Assembly: GCA_963969345.1 (NCBI GenBank)
Contig: OZ017768.1
Coordinates: forward strand, 7,960,718 to 8,024,717
DNA from: Turbatrix aceti
Lineage: Eukaryota > Nematoda > Chromadorea > Rhabditida > Panagrolaimidae
DNA: 64,000 nucleotides
Reading direction: 5' to 3'
The notes beneath the pieces are model-generated. The model did not search any database. It saw only the letters and a list, made by a program, of their open reading frames with translations, and had not been told where the DNA came from. Positions within the stretch are counted from its first letter, which is position 1. Each line of letters begins with the position of its first letter. The translations under genes and the position numbers were made by a program. Positions 53,489-64,000 of the stretch are shown here, in pieces.

Positions 53489-56400
53489 CCCAAAACATCC
53501 TTTGTTATGTTAGTTTGACGTCATTTCAATGGATCTTGGATGTTGTTTTTTTGAAGGACCCTTGACGGAAAAGATGACGGTGCAAGAAAAATGGTGCTCT
53601 TCTTGCACGCCTTCCTCTCTCCTTCCCTTCCTCTCCCGCCTGTCGACGTAGACATCGTAGACATCAGTCACGGCACATTTGCTGATGTTGCCATCGATGA
53701 CGCTCGCTTTTTCCTCCTCCTTCCGGCAGGGGTGACAGAGCCTCCTCACTGACATTTTTTTTGCGTCAGGAAAAAAATTGACCTTTGACAAAAAAAATGT
53801 TTGGGTTGTTTTGGAATTTTAGGGGTCTTTTGAAATTTTTTTTGTGTACTGAAATTCCAGCAGAGAGCGTGAAAGGAAGGGGCACACCTTCGCCAGGTGA
53901 GCAATGAGCAAGGGATGGTTTTATTATACATACCTTGCCCAGCGGGCGGATGGCATCGTTTCTCCTCACTCTCGCTCGTTCGTTGGCACACAATCCAAGT
54001 GCCAAAGCTGCGGGCCGTCGGCCGCGGGCGCTGGCGACAAAACAAGAAACAAACAACGTTCGTCGTCTTTGTCGGCTCTCACTCAAACATACACACACAT
54101 TCAAAAAGAATAAGAATAAAAAACCATTGACTGAAAATTGCCTGGCTATATAGGACGATTTCGGGAGGCTTTCCTGCCAGCGACCACCGCTTTTGGCTCG
54201 TTTTCGACAAAAAATACCGCCCAAGACGAGAAAAGAAGAACGCCGGCTGGGCTGGTGTTCGTTTTTGTTCGCGTACGTATATTTATGTATCTGTCTGCCA
54301 ACCAATTCCGCGAGTAATTTTTTTTGTTCCCCTGCAGTCAGCCAGCTGGCTCCGCAGTGGTTTTTTACGTGGTTTATTCGTTGGATGAAAATTAGCGGGA
54401 AGGAAAAGGGAGGGAAAAGTCAAGGACAGGCCAGGCTGGCAGCGCGAAGGAAAAACTGGACTCGTTCGTCCTGCCTTGGTCTTGGTCGCCTTGACTGTGC
54501 ACGGCACTTTCAATGCCATCGATAAATAATTTTTGTATTTTCTCTTGTTTCTTCAATCGTGCATACATACTAAACTCCCTTCCTGAACCCACCCCGTAGG
54601 CGGTTGCGGTTTTTTTAGTAAATAAATAGTTAACAAAATTTGTTCCAGTCCCCAACCCTTCCCTTTGTTTCGAAATCTATTATAGTCATTTTTTCGTCAT
54701 CTTCTAAAAAAATTTTGCTCGATAATGTCGCCGCGTAAATTGAAAAATGCCTTTTTTATTCCCCTTCGTCTTCGCATTTGCCTTCCTTCGCAGAATGCAG
54801 TGCGCTGTATCTAACATGAAATTGATTGTTGCTTTGCACCCTCCCTCCTGCCCCCTCGGGGGGGGGCTGCGAGAAAGAACAAGAACAAGAACAAGGAACA
54901 CTTGAAAGATAATGAGAGTTAGTTATTACTTTGAACTACATTTTTTTTTAATGTTGTTTTTTTTTCGAAACTAAATACCGCTTTGCGCTGCGCTGCGCTG
55001 CTCTTCTTGGGCAGGCAGACAAAAAAGTCAGTCAAGGTTCAATTTTCGGCTTAACAATATATTTATTTATAACCCCGCCCTGCTAGTAAAAAGTTGTGGT
55101 GCAAGCGAAGAACCCGGGAGACTGACTCCATCAATTCGAAGAAGACGTCATTTTGCTGCTCACGTTTCACATCAGCGGGCTTGGTTAAATTTTTTTGAGC
55201 TATTTTATACCGTCGTTTTTTGTAGTTTGTTTATTTTCGATTTTTTGTGTCATTATGTACACAGATTATTTTTTTTGTGGCTGCAAAATCAAAAAATTTT
55301 TCATGACATTTCCGGAACATTTTTTTTTTACAAAATTGTTGTTTTGTTTTTGCAAATCAGATATTATGGATAATTTTTTTTATCAGACCGCAAAAATATT
55401 TTAATCGTCAAATTTTAGTCATCGTAAAAATTGTTGAATTTTTTGTTACTGAAAAAAAATAAACTTAGTAAATAAAATTTCGCTGAATAGTTTTTTTTGA
55501 AAGATTATAATTGATTTTTTTTCGTAAAAAAACTTTCGCTCAATAATTTTTTTTGCAATAAAAAAATAATCAATTTATCAAAACCTTAAACTTGTTGGAA
55601 ATTTTCAATTTTCAGCCAGCACCCCACCCTGCAGCTGTGGTCATCATTCCATAACAATCAACCCCCTACCCCTTTCACCGGGTGGGTTGACACAGGTTGA
55701 CCTCAACCCACCCGGTTATTACCCTCACTTATAATAACTTCCACCTTGGGTTTAGCAAAAATTGTTCGTTCGTTCAACGCCCCCTGGGTCAGCCAACTGG
55801 CTGCCCGGTCAGGTCCGGTACCTCTCTTTTCTTTTCTTTTTCTCACATCAGAGAGAAAAAAAAAGTTAGGAAGGTTTGGTTTGTTTCGCGCATCATCCAT
55901 CCATCGCCGATACATCGGCTGACAAATAAATGAATAAATGAATGGAATATCAGTCGTCGGTTCACGCGAGATGCAGCTTGCCGCCCTCCTTCCCTCCTTC
56001 CTCCTTCGCGTGGTGGTGGTGGTGGTTGTTGGGGGATGGATGCACCGCGTCAAATCGACGTGTATCCACCCCCCCCCCCCCCTATTCTCCCTCCTTCTCA
56101 CCCTCATTCGATTCGCGTGTTGTGTATGAGAGTGACCTTTTTCGATTGATTTATTTTTCGCATATTGATCGCCGCTTTGCTTTGCTTTTGCGCCCTACCG
56201 ACACTGAATCGGCCTCGTGGCAACCAACCAACACGTGCACGAACGAAACGACCGGGTCAGTCGGTTGGGAGAGATCTGATCGCCCAGGTGTTCAGGTGTA
56301 CCTGTACCTGTGCCCATGACCATGATCATGACTAATTGTCCCTCTGACCCACCCCGAAAAAAACCCGCAAACGAAGAAAAAAAACACCGTTGTTTCCCTG

Positions 56401-56668
56401 AAAAAAAGTTCCCTCAGTCCCAATCGCATCACAAAACACAAACTTTTTTTTTGTCTGCAAACTTTTTTTTTTCAATATTTTGTCGCGTCGTTTATCTTTT
56501 TTTCCCCTGTTTGGATCCTACCCAGGGTTCATTATTTATGGATGCTTACTTCGGTTTTATCGTAAAAACATGGCCATTATTTTTTTCATAGAAAAAACAT
56601 TTTTTCTTTCCTCATTTTTTTTCATCCTAGAAAAGGCCATGTCGCACACTCACTCACCTGATTGAAGA
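53489..56668. other. Long gene-poor region upstream of NPC1, first part
   Basis: No gene recognised despite mixed composition. A perfect 12-bp hairpin (CCGGGTGGGTTG, 14-nt loop, CAACCCACCCGG) lies at 55678-55715. T-rich and C-rich tracts are common (for example the C run near 56071). Scattered tacatacatacctgt-type words look like unpaired splice donors. Confidence 0.45.
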
Positions 56669-56676
56669 ATGAAAAA

Positions 56677-56863
56677 CAGTGTTGTCGGTTCCGGCTATTT
56701 TATGACTCGGTTCCGACCGGTTCCAGTTACGGTAGCGTTTCGGTTCCAATTCGGTTCCTGTTCAGAATTCAATTTTATTCAGGAACCGAATTGGAACCGA
56801 AACGCTACCGTAACTGGAACCGGTCGGAACCGAGTCATAAAATAGCCGGAACCGACAACACTG
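56677..56863. mobile_element. hAT-like MITE, perfect 84-bp palindrome, 187 bp
   Basis: The arms 56677-56760 and 56780-56863 are perfect inverted copies around a 19-nt AT-rich loop. The ends are CAGTGTTGTCGG and its complement. Perfect 8-bp duplications ATGAAAAA lie at 56669-56676 and 56864-56871. The arms are full of cggttcc words. No mutation separates the arms, which suggests a very recent origin or insertion. Confidence 0.9.
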
Positions 56864-56871
56864 ATGAAAAA

Positions 56872-59800
56872 TGAACTGTCGCGGATGAAAAAAAAACTAA
56901 GATCAATTGCATCTTGATTAATTATTGAGCGCTTGGATTTTCTTTTCTGCTTCACGTTCTGCATTTTTTTAAATATTGAAAACTAAAATGCAGAACTTTT
57001 CTTCCGATTTGATTTGTTTTTTTTATACATAAATATTTATTTCTAAAAACATTTTTGTTTCCCTGATTGTTTTCGTGTTTTCAATTATAATATTATTTGG
57101 TACTCTCGGAATGGAGTTCTTTAATAATACGGGAACGAACACTGATCCTGATCTGTCTACTCGAGGTGCACTTTTCTCTGTTGGTGTTAATTGATTGATT
57201 CGTGTCCCAAATAACACCTAATTTGGGTTCATGGATGTCCTTTTATTTACAGACACGAGAACGACTCCATTTCTTGTGTTTACAATTTTTTTGTATTTTG
57301 ATTTTTGGATTACGGTAGGAAGGAAGAATCAGATACGCCACTTTTCTATACGATCCGGGGTACATACCTGTCTCGATTCGGGATTTTCGAATAAAAAACT
57401 GTCAGTCACCCGGAATCTTATCAACGCATAGAAAAGACAGACAATGGACTGATAGCATTTTTTACGGGCGGGGTAATCTTAAGCATAGTTAGCTGAGAAC
57501 AAAAAAGTTTTTATTGTGTCCATGAACTGTTAACTATGCGTTGCAACAAAGCCCACCTATTTTATTTATTTTTGGGAGTACTTCTATGCCTCCGCAATCA
57601 CCTGACTGATTCATGCCAGTCAGGGATAGCCTCCAGATTGTCTTATCAGGCGTCATTCGTATTATGATGTAAGATTAACGCCAGGTGCATCTCTTCTACG
57701 TTAGCAAAAAATATTTATTTATAATGCAAACTTTTTTTTTCTCTGAAAATAAATTGGGGGATGATTCATCTTTTCAGAACCAAGGTCATTCAATTCGCCT
57801 GTTCCGCTCAATTTTGCTTGAAAAAAGTCGTTCAAAAAAAGCTTTGGAACACATTGTTTCCAGAAAATAAAAAAATCCATTTTCAGATTCGGTTTATAAG
57901 TTTTTAAACTTTGTAAGATTTTTTTTTAATTATCGTTTTTTTTGTTCTTTGACTGATTTTTCGACAAAATTACACGTTAAAATGTACCAAAATTGTAAAA
58001 ATTATAGGAATTTTTTGATTTTTTTTGTTGTATCAAAATTGCGTTCACTCCGGTGTTTTCATTTTTTAATTTCGAGAGTGAAACGATTTTGGGAGCGGCA
58101 AACAACTCTGGTTCTTTCGACGTAAGATAAACGCCAGGTGTACTCCTACTACGTTTACAAGAAAAATTTACAAAATGCTTTTTGAGTACTGAAAAAGTTA
58201 GAAAATGATTCAACTTCTCAGAACTCCAAAAAACTTCTGTCAATACATATTTTTTCTGCCTCAAAAAATGACTTCCATTTACTACTTGTTTTTTGTGCCA
58301 CATGCAAGATCACCATTGCTGCATGTGAATGTATGGATGGATATATGGCTTTCGTTCTTCATAACTACTCTCGAGTCTCGACTGCAGCTATTTTTTCTCA
58401 ATTTAAAAAAAATGACTAATAAAATAAAAGGAAAAATAAAAGGCTTTGAACTAGTTCTTATTCCTTGGAGCAATTTTTTTTGCATGTAAAAATATTTTTG
58501 GGCAAATGCCGTCTTTCTTTCAACTTTCATCAAAAAACACTCTTGTTCATCGGCACGTCGTGTGTCGTGCCTTTCATGACTCCCTAGGCCCTACGATTGA
58601 TGGCATACGGCCTCCAGGGGGTGCCTTCGTGGCTCTGGACTTGTGCCGATCCCGCCGAGTCTTTTACTGTACCTCCCCTGGGTTTTTAGTGTTTGTTCTG
58701 TGGTTCCAAACTGTTTTGTTTTGTTTGTTTTGCCACCATCGCCGCCGAAACAACGGCCATCGCTCCAATGACTGAGCTCCGGTTGTTGGTCGGAGGTTTT
58801 TTGAATTTTTTATTTTACCGTCAATCAACATGGAGGATTTTTGTTCACGTGAGTCTCGAAATGGCCCTTAATTTGATTATCTCGGACACCTTTCCCTTTT
58901 TTTTTGTTTTCTATTTATTTTCTGTTTTTTACCTTTAACCAACCAGCGAAGGCTCTATTCCCGAGGGACCGCCCTTAATTTAGTTTTATTTGTATCGAAA
59001 GCAAAAAAAATCTCTTTCCCCAGAATCCCTTCCCTTCCATGGAGACGGGGCGGACTTGACTGTCTGCAAGAAGTGTTCTTTTCCCTCGGCAACCCAACAA
59101 GACAAGTATGTACTATGATCCCCGGCGCGCGCGCGTGGTTGGGTTGTTCTCGCTTTCATCTGGCTTGTTAACCTGTCACGCGCCAGATGAAAGGTATACA
59201 GGTACCATGGTTTCCATTTTTGATGCCAAACTCATTTGCTCTCCATTTTTGTTGTGGATAAACAAACCCACATTTTTTAATTTCACATACAAAGCTTTTT
59301 TTTTGTTATTGTCCAAGCCCGGCGCGGCCGCGGGCGCGTGTCTATGTGTAACAAGGTAATACGATACATACGTATGTACACTGGATTGCAGAAGCCAACA
59401 AAGTGGTAGCTTCTGTTCTACGGGTGTTTGCATGCTTGACGGGTTTCCAAATATAGTAGACAAAAAAAATTTTTGTGGGATAGAAAACGTACATGTTTAT
59501 AGTGCCGGACACCTGATCGGTCCAGGTATGTACATAAGTATATGTATACGAGAAAGGTGGATCCCACGTTTCCGTTTGCTTTTTGGGCCTCAGTCAGGTC
59601 TCAAATTTTTTTCGGGTCTCAATTGTACAATGAACTTTTTTTCATTTAGTTGTGGACAGTCAAAAAATTCAAAATTGTGTCAAATAATTTTTTACCGGAT
59701 TTTAATCGTAAACCACTGCAAAATTGAAGGTAACTATAGAAATGAGGATTTCACGTTTTCAGTTTTTCGATAACAAATTTTTTGATGTCAAAGGCAAAAA

Positions 59801-60527
59801 TATTTTTTTACACAGTCAATGGAAAACAGAAAAATTCAAAAACGTATAAAATATTTTTTTTAAATTGGCTTTTTTGGTTGTAAACTTCAAAAACATTGTT
59901 CCTGATATTTATGTATTTATTTTCATTGTTTTTGGTTACGATACATTTAAATGCCCCGGCATTCAGGCATCCAAGCGTGGATTTTTGTCATCTCGTGAAC
60001 GTGTCCGGGGGCAACGTGTTCAAGTTGCCCCGCGACAGGATTTTCCCGTGCCGTTCTTGCCCCTTCCCTTTTTTTCGTGCCGCTTTTCGAAAAAATTGTA
60101 TTTATTTTACAAACTCTTTTCTAACTTTTTTTTTTATTGCAGATCACGCTCACACACACGCCGGTAGCTTAGATACCGCTGGCGTGCATAACCCTCCAAT
60201 CAACCAACAACCCCCAGACAGACACCCTGTAGGTGAATGTCGACTCACCATCGTCGGCCTGTATCCATTATTTTGTCGCCGACTTTGTCTTCGTCTTTGT
60301 CTTCGTCCTCGTCCTCGTCTTCGTCTTCGTTTTCATCATCCAAATCACGAGAAAGCAAAAATAAAAATTACAACCAATATACACCACAGAGCTAAATAGA
60401 AAATTTACATTTTCAAAACTCGTCCAAAAGAAGACTCCCACATCAGTGTTACCGGTTCGTCCCCGTCCTATCCTTCTTACAACAATCGTAGTGCTTTTAT
60501 CGTAATACGGTTTTCTTTTTTGCCCTG
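56872..60527. other. Long gene-poor region upstream of NPC1, second part
   Basis: No gene recognised. A ~35-bp phrase around aacgccaggtg occurs at about 57666-57700 and again at 58119-58155 in the same orientation. A (CTTCGT)n-like microsatellite lies at about 60280-60340. The NPC1 promoter should lie in the last few hundred bases, but no clear TATA box is seen. Confidence 0.45.
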
Positions 60528-63500
60528 ATGCTGCTATGCCGGCTGCTTACAACCCAACTCCTGATATTATTATACCTCGTACAAATTGCCCACGGTCACG
60601 CGTTGACAACACGCAACGATGGTGAAAAAGAACTCCAAAAACTCAATCCCAAAAGGCCGCTAGGAGCGAGATGCGTCACGTATGGCATCTGTGGAAATGA
60701 GAACCACAACAAACAGTACTGCGTTGATAACCGATATGCGGTATTTAAATATTACAATGAATCGTCGATACATCAACTTCGAAAAATCTGCCACTGGAGT
60801 ACAGAAGGTTGGTTGGAGTTGATTATGGGACGAAAAAAATAAGTTAGCATGAAAACACATGACAAATCGAATTTACCCAAAATACATATTTATTTCGATT
60901 CCCGGAAACGAAAGAAAAATACATAAATATAAATGACCATTTGTTGAGAGAAAACACAAAAAATTAGATTTTTGCGTGAAAGATTACACTAATCGAATTC
61001 AAATTGTACAGCGCACCATAAATAACTTTTCTGTGCGTTCTGGAAAAAAACAAGGAAGAAAGCAAAAAATGACCGATTTTGGACTGAAAATTTATCAAAA
61101 GATTTTCCAAAAACAGTTGAAAGTAACGAAAACGATCAAGAAATAATACAATTTGGTGTCTCGACACGAAAATTGTAATTCTGTTTCTTGACACGAAAGT
61201 TGTGATTCGGTTTCTTGACACGAAAGTTGTGATTCAGTTTCTTGACACGAAAGTTGTGATTCAGTTTCTTGACACGAAAGTTGTGATTCAGTTTCTTGAC
61301 ACGAAAGTTGTGATTCAGTTTCTTGACACGAAAGTTGTGATTCAGTTTCTTGACACGAAAATTCTTGTTTTGTTCTTTTTTTCAACATTTTTTTGTCAAT
61401 CTTTTTTAGCCCATCTGGAAAAACTGTGCTGCGACGATGACCAGATCGAGATTCTCATCAACAACATGCAGCGGGTCAAGGCGATCCTTGGCAACTGTCC
61501 ATCGTGTTACGCCAACTTTCTCCGTCTCTTCTGCGATATGACATGTTCATCCGTTCAAAGCCATTTCATATCCATCACCCAGGTTTCCAACAAACACCTA
61601 CTGCCTGCAGCGGCAAAGAACGCAACATACGCAACTCATATGAAGTTTTTCCTCTCGGAGACGTACGCTACGAAGCTGTACAACTCCTGCAGGGACGTCA
61701 AGTATCAGAGCGGATACGCGTTGGATATTCTCTGTCAGAGTCGAAACGAATGCAACGTTCAACGCTTTTTCAACTTCCTTGGCACGGCTTCCAGCGAGGT
61801 GCCTTTCAACATTGAGTTTGTTCAGGTTCCCGCTGGTGAGCTTGTCTTAAACACCACGGATGGCGTGATTTATCCGTACGAACGGTTGGCGTCGTTGTGC
61901 AGTGAATCCAGTTATATGTGAGTTTTTGAGGGTTTTCGATAACTGTAAAACGGAAAGTAACAGTTTTGATGATAAAAATTTGTTACTTTTGGGAATTTTT
62001 TCGTTGCAGTTCTTTTTGAACGTAAATTCATTGCGATTACCGTAGTTGAGTAACAATCAGACATGAAAACGGGCCTAATTTTTAGGCCCAGGCCCGGCCC
62101 GAAATTATCCCCTCTGTTTTTTTTCGAATTTTTATCCAAAAAAATAGCAGCCAATCGTTATATAAATGACATAAATAACTCGTTTTTATTCAAAATACCA
62201 TGTGTTCTATCTGTAGAGACTAAATTTTGTTAAAAATAACCAAAATGCAGTAAATTTTTATAATTTTTTACATTATTTATTAAATAACGGGCCATAACGG
62301 GCTTTTCCGGGCCTACTGAAAAGTCACAGGCCCGCCCAAGCCCGGCCCGGGCCTGGGCCGGGCCCGGGCCGGGCCGGGCTTCGGCGGGCCATTTTCATGT
62401 CTGGTAACAATAGATGAAAAGTAATACTTTTACCCGCGAAAGTTGTTACTTTTTTTGGGAAGGTTTTGACAAAAGTAATACTTTTTATTGCAAAACTTGT
62501 TACTTTTTTGAAGGGTCTCAGCACGATTTTTTGTTTCTTTCAATTTGAACGTAATACTTTTGCGATTACTGTACTTACGATAAACAAAAAGTAATAATTG
62601 TTGTTTTCTGAAAGTTTAGCACGCTATTTATGTTACGGTAGATTACGTTTTTTACTGTAAATACCGTAAATCATGATTTTTTTTTCTTCATTTGGCCTAA
62701 ATTCTCATTTTTGATGATTTTTGTACTTTTTTTGCACGTTTTTCATTTTTTTGTTTCAGAACATCTCAAAGCTGTTCCTGCTCCGACTGCGACGCCGTAT
62801 GCAAACACGGCGTGCGCTACCCAGCTCTCGAAGAGCGTCATTCTGTGTTCTCAGATTCCGTACAATGTCAGGTAACAACCCAGGAATGCTACATTGCGTC
62901 GATGCAGTGCATGAACTTTGTCCTGGCCGTCGCGATGTGTTCCCTGACACTTGTCTGCGCGGCTACTGTAGTCGTCTTTTACTACTACCGTATGCGTACG
63001 TCCGACGAAGTCGATCCCGTCACCGAAGTCTGCCGTGCAATCGATCGATCCGACGAAGACGCGGTCATCGTCATCGATGACGTCGCCAAAGTTCCCTGGT
63101 TTTGCCGGATCGATGCCGTGCTCATCCAACTCTCGACCCGGTATGCGAGATTCGCAGTTGGACATCCTCTGTTGCTGATTGCGTTCTCGATTGCACTCGG
63201 ATTTGGGCTATCGATGGGTCTGACGCAACTTCGGACAACGACGGATCCCGTCGAGCTCTGGTCGAACAAGGAAAGCGTTTTTCGACGGGAAAAGGACTTT
63301 TTTGATTCTACTTTTGAGTGAGTTTACTTTTTTTTGATTGCTTTGTTGTTTACCGTATTTTTTAGGCCATTTCATCGAGTGACACAAATTTTGATGATTC
63401 CGAAAAACAAGACGCAGGTTTTCTTCATCGATGACATGGCGCCTACCCGATTGGGACCTGTTTTTGTTGAATCGTTTTTCGAAGAGGTACGTTCATTTTT

Positions 63501-64000
63501 TTTTGAAAAATGAAATTTGATCGCGCACCCAAAATCTAAATTTTGAAAGCGAAAAGCGTTTTTAGAACGACATCAATAAAAATAAACAAATTTTTTTTTT
63601 CTGTTTTCTTGGAACATTTTTTAAACGAGCAATTTTGCCAAACAATTGGTTAGAAAAAACAAAAAAACGATTCTAAAACTTTTTTTTTAGAAAAATACCG
63701 AATCTAAAAACTTTTTTTTGAGATTTTTTGACGGCGGTGTTTTCCAAAGATTTTCTCCCGCTCCGCTTTGCTCATTTTCAATTTTTTAGAGCGAGCACAT
63801 AAAATTTAAAAAAGCAGGAGTCGGAACGAATCGAACGATTTTTTTCAAAAAAAAGTGAAAGCATGAAAAAAATAAAATAGAAATTTTTTTTTTATTTTTT
63901 ATTTTATTTTTTTTATTTTTTTATTTTTATTTTCAATTCATGATTTTTTAGCAAAAAATATTTTTTTTCAGGCATTCAGGTTACAAAGCAGAATCATGAA
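60528..64000 (+). CDS. NPC1 (Niemann-Pick C1) homologue, N-terminal part, runs off the window
   Basis: Exons: 60528-60807, 61410-61917, 62760-63317, 63366-63486 and 63972 onward. Introns are GT-AG and frames join cleanly (phases 1, 2, 2, 0). About 498 residues are visible, out of the ~1200-1300 usual for the family. Residues 1-25 are a signal peptide. The Cys-rich luminal sterol-binding domain follows (CVTYGICG, LEKLCCDDDQ, CPSCYANFLRLFCDMTCS, YNSCRDVKYQSGYALD, then CSCSDCDAVC). TM1 is MNFVLAVAMCSLTLVCAATV. The second luminal domain begins after ARFAVGHPLLLIAFSIALGF with TTTDPVELWSNKES and EKDFFDSTFEPFHR, matching NPC1 at TTNPVDLWS. In the family, this lysosomal membrane protein exports cholesterol received from NPC2; in nematodes it supports sterol handling. 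The proline-rich linker after the luminal domain seen in vertebrates is not evident. Intron 1 carries a minisatellite and intron 2 a MITE. Confidence 0.92.
61156..61371 (+). repeat. 27-bp minisatellite in NPC1 intron 1
   Basis: Eight tandem units of gtttcttgacacgaaagttg plus tgattca. The first and last are diverged, and the middle ones are identical or nearly so. The array ends 38 bp before exon 2. The unit is a multiple of three without stops in some frames, giving spurious open frames on both strands. Confidence 0.9.
62058..62403. mobile_element. hAT-like MITE in NPC1 intron 2, 346 bp
   Basis: The ends are CAGACATGAAAAC and ATTTTCATGTCTG. They are flanked by perfect 8-bp duplications GTAACAAT (62050-62057, 62404-62411). 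The subterminal regions are strings of ggcccggg words. No coding capacity. It lies ~360 bp upstream of exon 3 and does not touch splice sites. Confidence 0.9.

Noticed and set aside
53897..54525. Several overlapping open frames upstream of NPC1
   Set aside because: They are open on both strands in a GC-richer patch, without domain motifs, consistent splice structure or signal peptides.
61156..61371. Regular 27-bp repeats that could be mistaken for a CRISPR array
   Set aside because: Units are contiguous with no spacers, and the sequence is a eukaryotic intron.

Overview
The window looks like a 64 kb piece of a nematode nuclear genome. The evidence is many introns of about 50-65 bp with T-rich TTTTCAG-type acceptors, candidate trans-splice acceptors a few bases before start codons, a close same-strand gene pair that could be an operon, and a cluster of fast-evolving seven-helix receptors. 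I see no bacterial features. The species cannot be named from the sequence alone.

Layout. (1) 1-14 kb holds a small secreted or membrane peptide gene with a 7-nt coding first exon (1564-2042). Next comes a 7-exon MATH-domain/coiled-coil/proline-rich gene (5783-10249). It converges on two minus-strand methyltransferase genes in tandem: a CMTR2-type cap 2'-O-methyltransferase (14027-11548) followed 166 bp later by a METTL18-type histidine methyltransferase (11381-10350). (2) 14-18 kb holds two tandemly duplicated, TATA-driven genes for secreted Thr-rich mucin-like proteins. (3) 18-38 kb is a chemoreceptor-like GPCR cluster. It has two plus-strand genes (A broken, B intact), two minus-strand genes (C intact, D broken) and one relic. 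All four genes share a phase-1 intron at the same place. (4) 38-42.5 kb has nested palindromic elements and then a small 3-exon gene. (5) 42.5-60.5 kb is gene-poor and contains another palindromic element, a complete Ty3/gypsy retrotransposon and a hAT-like MITE. (6) From 60.5 kb to the end lie the first exons of an NPC1 (Niemann-Pick C1) homologue, which runs off the window.

The most striking content is mobile DNA, and the duplicated receptors act as built-in empty-site controls. A BEL/Pao LTR element (19805-26893, TSD CTTT) splits receptor A, and paralogue B shows the uninterrupted exon. An internally deleted LINE splits receptor D, and C shows the empty site. A palindromic element sits in the intron of C, and D shows the empty site. 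A deletion-derivative LTR element lies 35 bp upstream of B. A separate family of long palindromic elements flanked by TTAA (30676-32316, 38359-41821, 38931-41019, 45900-47029, plus relics) shares terminal and internal motifs and has no visible transposase. One member is inserted inside an arm of another, whose second arm preserves the empty site. At least five hAT-type MITEs with 8-bp target duplications are also present.

Gene identities for CMTR2, METTL18, NPC1 and the two large retroelement polyproteins rest on clear family motifs. The receptor family, the mucin-like proteins, the small peptide gene and the 119-aa gene are described but not assigned a function.
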